DNA of 64,000 bases, taken from Pollutibacter sp044353505. GTDB taxonomy: Bacteria; Bacteroidota; Bacteroidia; Chitinophagales; Chitinophagaceae. The DNA is taken from assembly GCA_044353505.1 (NCBI GenBank), contig JBILBU010000008.1:1-64000 (forward strand), read 5' to 3'. The notes under the pieces are model-generated. The model saw nothing but the letters and a program-made list of their open reading frames with translations. It was not told the DNA's origin and did not search any database. This document shows, one piece after another, positions 59,730-64,000 of this stretch. A program made the position numbers and the translations under genes. The stretch's first letter is position 1, and each line of letters begins with the position of its first letter.

Positions 59730-60923
59730 ATGATAAAAGTTTTTTCGAAGCCAGATGAAAATGGCTATTACGGTGAGTTTGGCGGAGCCTATATTCCTGA
59801 AATGCTTTACCAAAATGTGGAGCATTTGAAATCTTCTTATTTATCTATCATCGGGGATCCGGTATTCCAGAAAGAGTTTCATGCATTGTTGAAAGATTAC
59901 GTTGGAAGGCCCACACCACTTTTTCTTGCTGAACGTTTAACTGAACGTTTTCAATCAACGATCTATCTTAAAAGAGAAGACCTATGCCATACTGGGGCAC
60001 ATAAAATCAATAATACCATTGGACAGATTCTTCTTGCTCAACGTTTGGGAAAGACAAGAATTATTGCTGAAACCGGTGCAGGTCAGCATGGTGTTGCTAC
60101 TGCAACAGTTTGTGCACTAAAGGGAATGGAATGTATTGTGTATATGGGCGAAAAGGATATCCAACGCCAGGCGCCTAATGTGGCGCGCATGAAAATGTTA
60201 GGTGCCAAAGTTATTCCTGCAACAAGCGGAAGCAAGACACTTAAAGACGCAACAAATGAGGCCATTAGAGATTGGATAAACAATCCTATTGATACGCATT
60301 ACATCATTGGTTCAGTTGTTGGGCCACATCCATATCCAGATATGGTTTCTATTTTTCAGTCTGTTATCAGTGCTGAAATCCGGGTTCAATTAAAAGAAAA
60401 AACGGGTAACGAATTGCCCACACGGGTTATTGCCTGCGTTGGTGGTGGCAGCAATGCCGCAGGTGCTTTCTATCACTTCTTGGATGAGCCCACAGTTGAA
60501 ATTGTTTCTGTTGAAGCAGCTGGACATGGTGTGAATAGTGGAATGAGTGCTGCCACAACACAGCTTGGAGTTCCAGGAATTTTGCATGGAAGTAAAAGTA
60601 TTGTGATGCAGACTGCTGACGGACAAGTTGTCGAGCCACACAGCATTTCTGCTGGTCTCGATTATCCTGGAATTGGCCCCATGCATGCAAATTTATATAC
60701 GAGTAAGCGTGCCAGGTTTATGAGTGCTACGGATGAAGAAGCCTTAAGTTGGGCTTTTGAGTTATCACGCATGGAAGGAATTATTCCTGCTTTAGAGACT
60801 GCACATGCATTTGCAGTATTGGGGGAAATGGGACTGAAGAAAAATGATGTTAACGTGGTTTGTTTGAGTGGCAGAGGCGACAAAGACCTTTCTACCTATA
60901 TGAATGCAATGAATGAACAATAA
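59730..60923 (+). CDS. trpB: Tryptophan synthase beta chain
   Basis: Condenses indole and serine using PLP. The 397-residue protein is TrpB1 type: GYYGEFGGAYIPEMLYQNVE, the PLP Lys in HTGAHKINNTIGQ, ETGAGQHGVATATVCAL, the phosphate loop CVGGGSNAAGAFYHF and the SAGLDYPGIGP COMM region. It lies 1 base after trpF and 12 before trpA. Confidence 0.98.
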   Translation: MIKVFSKPDENGYYGEFGGAYIPEMLYQNVEHLKSSYLSIIGDPVFQKEFHALLKDYVGRPTPLFLAERLTERFQSTIYLKREDLCHTGAHKINNTIGQILLAQRLGKTRIIAETGAGQHGVATATVCALKGMECIVYMGEKDIQRQAPNVARMKMLGAKVIPATSGSKTLKDATNEAIRDWINNPIDTHYIIGSVVGPHPYPDMVSIFQSVISAEIRVQLKEKTGNELPTRVIACVGGGSNAAGAFYHFLDEPTVEIVSVEAAGHGVNSGMSAATTQLGVPGILHGSKSIVMQTADGQVVEPHSISAGLDYPGIGPMHANLYTSKRARFMSATDEEALSWAFELSRMEGIIPALETAHAFAVLGEMGLKKNDVNVVCLSGRGDKDLSTYMNAMNEQ

Positions 60924-60935
60924 AAGTGAAAAGAA

Positions 60936-61706
60936 ATGAGCAGGTTCGAAGAATTATTTGAAAGGAAGCGCTCCGGCGTTTTGAATGTGTATGTCACTGC
61001 CGGGTTTCCTGAACTTGATAGTACGCTAACTATTATGGAGGTACTTCAGCAACATGGTGCGGATGTAATTGAGATTGGGATGCCCTATAGCGATCCGCTA
61101 GCCGATGGTCCGGTAATTCAAGAAAGCAGTGCAGTGGCCTTGGAGAATGGGATGACCATTGCACGACTTTTTGAACAGCTCAAAGGATTTAGAGAAAAAA
61201 TACATGTGCCTGTTGTACTGATGGGGTATATGAACCCTGTGCTTCAATATGGGTTTGAAAAATTTTGTTCAGATGCTGAGGCTGTAGGTATTGATGGGTT
61301 GATACTTCCAGACCTTCCAGCCCTTGAGTTTGAGCAGTCTTATGGGAAGGTTATAAAAAAACACAACCTGGATTTCATCTTTCTAGTTACACCAGAGACG
61401 AGTGAGGAAAGAGTTAGGAAACTTGACGGACTAAGCTCAGGTTTTTTATACGCTGTTTCATCTTCATCCACGACTGGTAAAGAGCAGGATTTTTCGGGTG
61501 TTACCTCATATCTTAAGAAACTCGGTTCATATCAACTCAAGAATCATGTATTGGTTGGTTTTGGCATTAAGGACAAAACCACATTTGATGCTGTAAAGGA
61601 TCATGCACATGGGGCAATCATTGGGTCTGCTTTCATTAAAGCACTCTCTGAAAAAGGAACTCCATCAGATATCACCTCGAGATTTATCAATGCAGTACTT
61701 AACTAA
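60936..61706 (+). CDS. trpA: Tryptophan synthase alpha chain
   Basis: Cleaves indole-3-glycerol phosphate and channels indole to TrpB. The 256-residue barrel has the catalytic Glu and Asp in VIEIGMPYSDPLADGPVIQ, GLILPDLPALEFEQ, and the phosphate-binding YAVSSSSTTGKEQDFSG (canonical YLLSRAGVTG, so somewhat diverged). It is the last trp gene; hisH follows after only 6 bases. Confidence 0.96.
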   Translation: MSRFEELFERKRSGVLNVYVTAGFPELDSTLTIMEVLQQHGADVIEIGMPYSDPLADGPVIQESSAVALENGMTIARLFEQLKGFREKIHVPVVLMGYMNPVLQYGFEKFCSDAEAVGIDGLILPDLPALEFEQSYGKVIKKHNLDFIFLVTPETSEERVRKLDGLSSGFLYAVSSSSTTGKEQDFSGVTSYLKKLGSYQLKNHVLVGFGIKDKTTFDAVKDHAHGAIIGSAFIKALSEKGTPSDITSRFINAVLN

Positions 61707-61712
61707 TTATTG

Positions 61713-62309
61713 ATGAAGGTAGTTGTAATTAAATATAATGCGGGGAATGTGAGATCAGTGCAGTTTGCATTAGAAAGACTTGGTGTTTTACCAACATTTT
61801 CTGATGATCCAGAAACTATTTTGTCTGCTGATAAAATAATTTTCCCAGGCGTTGGAGAAGCGAGCTCTGCCATGACCTATCTTAAAGAAAGGGGACTTGA
61901 TCAAGTTATTGTAAAAGCAACACAGCCCTTTCTTGGAATCTGTCTGGGCATGCAACTTATGTGCTCACATTCTGAAGAAAATAATACTACCTGCTTGGGC
62001 GTGTTTAAGGAAGATGTCAAACGTTTTGTGCCAAACCACGCTGCTGATAAAGTGCCGCAAATTGGGTGGAATACCATCTATGATTTGAAGACAAACTTGT
62101 TTGATCGTGTACAAGAAAATAGCTTTTGTTATTTTGTACATAGTTATTATGCCAGCAAAGGGGAACATACTGTTGCTACAACTGATTATTGCGGGCCCTA
62201 CAGTGCTGCATTACACCTTAATAATTTTTATGGTGTTCAGTTTCATCCAGAAAAAAGTGCAGATACCGGAGAATTAATATTGAAGAATTTTTTAAATCTA
62301 CCTTTATAA
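61713..62309 (+). CDS. hisH: Imidazole glycerol phosphate synthase subunit HisH
   Basis: Glutaminase subunit that feeds ammonia to HisF. The 198-residue product starts at ATG 61713; TTG 61710 is in frame but not needed. Motifs are IKYNAGNVRSVQFALERLG, FPGVGEASSAM, nucleophile Cys in GICLGMQLMCSHSEE, FVHSYYA and the QFHPEKSADTG catalytic His/Glu. It follows trpA closely and its stop overlaps the hisA ATG by one base, tying trp and his genes into one transcript. Confidence 0.96.
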   Translation: MKVVVIKYNAGNVRSVQFALERLGVLPTFSDDPETILSADKIIFPGVGEASSAMTYLKERGLDQVIVKATQPFLGICLGMQLMCSHSEENNTTCLGVFKEDVKRFVPNHAADKVPQIGWNTIYDLKTNLFDRVQENSFCYFVHSYYASKGEHTVATTDYCGPYSAALHLNNFYGVQFHPEKSADTGELILKNFLNLPL

Positions 62310-63040
62310 TGCAGATTATACCTGCTATTGATATTATTGATGGAAAGTGTGTGAGGCTTACAGAAGGCGACTATAGTCAGAAGACGGAGTATGCCTACAC
62401 CCCATTGGAATTAGCAAAAATGTATCAGGACAATGGCATTGAAAGATTGCACTTGGTTGATCTTGACGGTGCAAAAGCTGGAAAAGTAACCAATTGGGCT
62501 GTTGCTGAATCGATCGTCAAGCACACCAAGTTGGTCATTGATTTTGGAGGAGGAGTGAAAACAGTTGAAGAAGTAAGAAGAATTCTTGATTTAAATATTT
62601 CTTATGTAACAGTTGGCAGTGTTGCCGCAAAACAGCCTGAAGTTTTTAACAGCTGGGTAGATGAATTTGGAGCTGAAAAATTTATGCTTGGTGCTGATGT
62701 CAGGGGTGAGCACATCATGGTAAGTGGCTGGATGGAAAAGTCTGATTTGGAATTGATGCCCTTTTTAAAGGCAAATAGTGCTAAAGGAATTCGAAATGTA
62801 TTTTGTACCGACGTAAGCAAAGATGGACGGCTAGAAGGTCCTGCCACTGAATTATACAGGCGCATTAAGCTTCAGTTCCCTGAATTGTTTTTGATTGCTA
62901 GTGGTGGAGTTTCTCAGCTATCTGATTTGTATGATCTTAAGGAGGCTGGTTGTGATGGTGTCATCATTGGCAAGGCTATTTATGAAAACCGTATTTCCAT
63001 GGATCAATTGAAGAACTTTATTCAACAACAAGGAAACTGA
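62309..63040 (+). CDS. hisA: ProFAR isomerase HisA
   Basis: Fourth step of histidine synthesis, an Amadori isomerisation on a TIM barrel. The 243-residue protein has the half-barrel signature IPAIDIIDGKCVRLTEGDYS with catalytic D8, HLVDLDGAKAGK, FGGGVKTVEEV and the second catalytic Asp in FCTDVSKDGRLEGPA, then IASGGVSQLSDL. Its ATG shares one base with the hisH stop. Confidence 0.97.
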   Translation: MQIIPAIDIIDGKCVRLTEGDYSQKTEYAYTPLELAKMYQDNGIERLHLVDLDGAKAGKVTNWAVAESIVKHTKLVIDFGGGVKTVEEVRRILDLNISYVTVGSVAAKQPEVFNSWVDEFGAEKFMLGADVRGEHIMVSGWMEKSDLELMPFLKANSAKGIRNVFCTDVSKDGRLEGPATELYRRIKLQFPELFLIASGGVSQLSDLYDLKEAGCDGVIIGKAIYENRISMDQLKNFIQQQGN

Positions 63041-63044
63041 TTGT

Positions 63045-63797
63045 ATGCTAACTAAAAGGATAATACCTTGTTTGGATATCAAAGATGGCCGCACGGTTAA
63101 AGGAACCAACTTCGTAGACCTTCGTGATGCGGGTGATCCTGTTGAGCTTGCAGCACGCTATGCTGAAGAGGGTGCTGATGAGCTTGTTTTTCTTGATATT
63201 ACTGCCACCAATGAGAAACGAAAAACATTAGCTAGTCTGGTTGATAAAATTGCCCATCGGATCAACATCCCTTTTACTGTCGGTGGAGGAATTTCTTCTA
63301 TTGAAGATGTTAGGGTATTGCTTGATAGTGGTGCTGATAAAGTTTCGATCAACACTTCGGCATTCAAAGATCCGGAGTTAATTAATAGGCTGTCCTCTGA
63401 ATTCGGAAGCCAGTGTATCGTTTTGGCAATTGATACGAAGCAACATGACGATGGAGATTGGTATGTTTATTTGAATGGCGGAAGGATAGCAACGGAAAGA
63501 AAATGCATTGATTGGGCCATTGAAGGTGTAACGAGAGGTGCCGGAGAAATTCTACTCACCTCTATGGATCATGATGGTACTAAAGCCGGTTTTGCAAAAG
63601 CTATTACCGAAGCTGTTTCCAAATCAGTTCCTGTTCCGGTTATCGCTTCTGGCGGTGGCGGGGCACCCGAACATTTTGCTGAGATTCTAGATGGTCCTGC
63701 TGACGCAGCTTTGGCAGCGAGTATTTTCCATTTCAGAGAAATATCTATCCCTGACCTTAAATCATATCTCCGACTTCACTCCATTTGTGTGCGTTAA
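63045..63797 (+). CDS. hisF: Imidazole glycerol phosphate synthase subunit HisF
   Basis: Cyclase subunit that makes the imidazole ring and AICAR. The 250-residue TIM barrel has IIPCLDIKDGRTVKGTNF with catalytic D11, FTVGGGISSIEDVRVLLDSGADKVSINT, VLAIDTK with the second catalytic Asp, TSMDHDGTKAGF and VIASGGGGAPEHF. It starts 4 bases after hisA stops. Confidence 0.97.
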   Translation: MLTKRIIPCLDIKDGRTVKGTNFVDLRDAGDPVELAARYAEEGADELVFLDITATNEKRKTLASLVDKIAHRINIPFTVGGGISSIEDVRVLLDSGADKVSINTSAFKDPELINRLSSEFGSQCIVLAIDTKQHDDGDWYVYLNGGRIATERKCIDWAIEGVTRGAGEILLTSMDHDGTKAGFAKAITEAVSKSVPVPVIASGGGGAPEHFAEILDGPADAALAASIFHFREISIPDLKSYLRLHSICVR

Positions 63798-63826
63798 TGG
63801 GTTTGAATGTCTAATTTTACACTATT

Positions 63827-64000
63827 ATGGAAGCAACAATAGACTTTAAAAAATTTGCTGATGGACTTGCTCCTGCTATTACTCAAGATGAGCATACGGG
63901 TAAGGTGCTTATGTTGGGATACATGAATCAGGCGGCATTTGATGCTACTATGGCTTCAGGGAAAGTGACATTTTACAGTAGGTCAAAAGAGCGGTTGTGG
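63827..64000 (+). CDS. hisI: Phosphoribosyl-AMP cyclohydrolase (HisI or HisIE), 3' end outside window
   Basis: The first 58 codons are present; the gene runs off the window edge. The start MEATIDFKKFADGLAPAITQ, then GKVLMLGYMNQAAFDATMASGKVTFYSRSKERLW, is the PRA-CH domain; the zinc and magnesium ligands lie further on and are not visible. In Bacteroidota this gene is usually a HisIE fusion, which cannot be judged here. It starts 29 bases after hisF. Confidence 0.93.
   Translation, partial: MEATIDFKKFADGLAPAITQDEHTGKVLMLGYMNQAAFDATMASGKVTFYSRSKERLW

Overview
The window is ordinary chromosome from a member of the Bacteroidota, most likely a Chitinophagaceae-like genus. This rests on moderately AT-rich DNA, promoters of the Bacteroidota type (-33 TTTG, about 20 bases, -7 TAnnTTTG), mostly weak Shine-Dalgarno sites, a PorQ protein of the type IX secretion system, a 755-residue aconitase, and several small proteins that resemble families I know from this phylum. 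I see no rRNA, tRNA, CRISPR array, prophage or insertion sequence. No gene-free stretch exceeds 300 bases; the longest are 34646-34866 and 55000-55199.

Layout. 1-4192: 3' part of priA, convergent with dnaG. 4226-12750: a minus-strand operon of planctomycete-type cytochrome/PSD1 proteins (two near-duplicate DUF1549/DUF1553 proteins, a Tat-exported DUF1501 protein, and a membrane DUF2231-cytochrome c-LRR-chitobiase-tail fusion), closed by a strong terminator. 12911-20583: GTP-type PEP carboxykinase, pyruvate dehydrogenase E1 beta, a TonB-dependent receptor, a secreted esterase-like hydrolase, tgt and a small membrane protein. 20757-24469: the alpha ribosomal operon infA-rpmJ-rpsM-rpsK-rpsD-rpoA-rplQ with unusually structured spacers. 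24549-26871: carA, aroQ and a MORN-like secreted protein. 26920-34645: mainly minus strand: aconitase, kdsA, free methionine sulfoxide reductase, Rrf2 regulator, dapB, DUF5683 protein, parB, parA, with a small plus-strand PspC protein. 34867-44968: FMN reductase, metallophosphoesterase, two outer-membrane proteins, lon, porQ, an M42 aminopeptidase, a lipoprotein, a LuxE-like acyl transferase and a 57-residue membrane protein. 44965-47205: lpxB, a small membrane protein and surE. 47334-54999: a self-cleaving XRE/S24 regulator, topoisomerase IV (parE, DUF1835 gene, parC), accD and smpB. 55073-64000: a leader peptide plus terminator, then trpEGDCFBA running directly into hisHAF and the start of hisI.

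The most interesting system is the head of the last operon. A 17-codon leader ORF carries adjacent Trp and His codons, followed by a perfect 11-bp terminator stem ending 21 bases before trpE. Because the operon makes both tryptophan and histidine enzymes, this looks like an attenuator that could sense both amino acids. Other points worth attention are the duplicated PSD1 operon, a tRNA-guanine transglycosylase lacking its zinc ligands, paired operator palindromes in front of the S24 regulator, and promoters placed so close to start codons that leaderless transcripts are likely.
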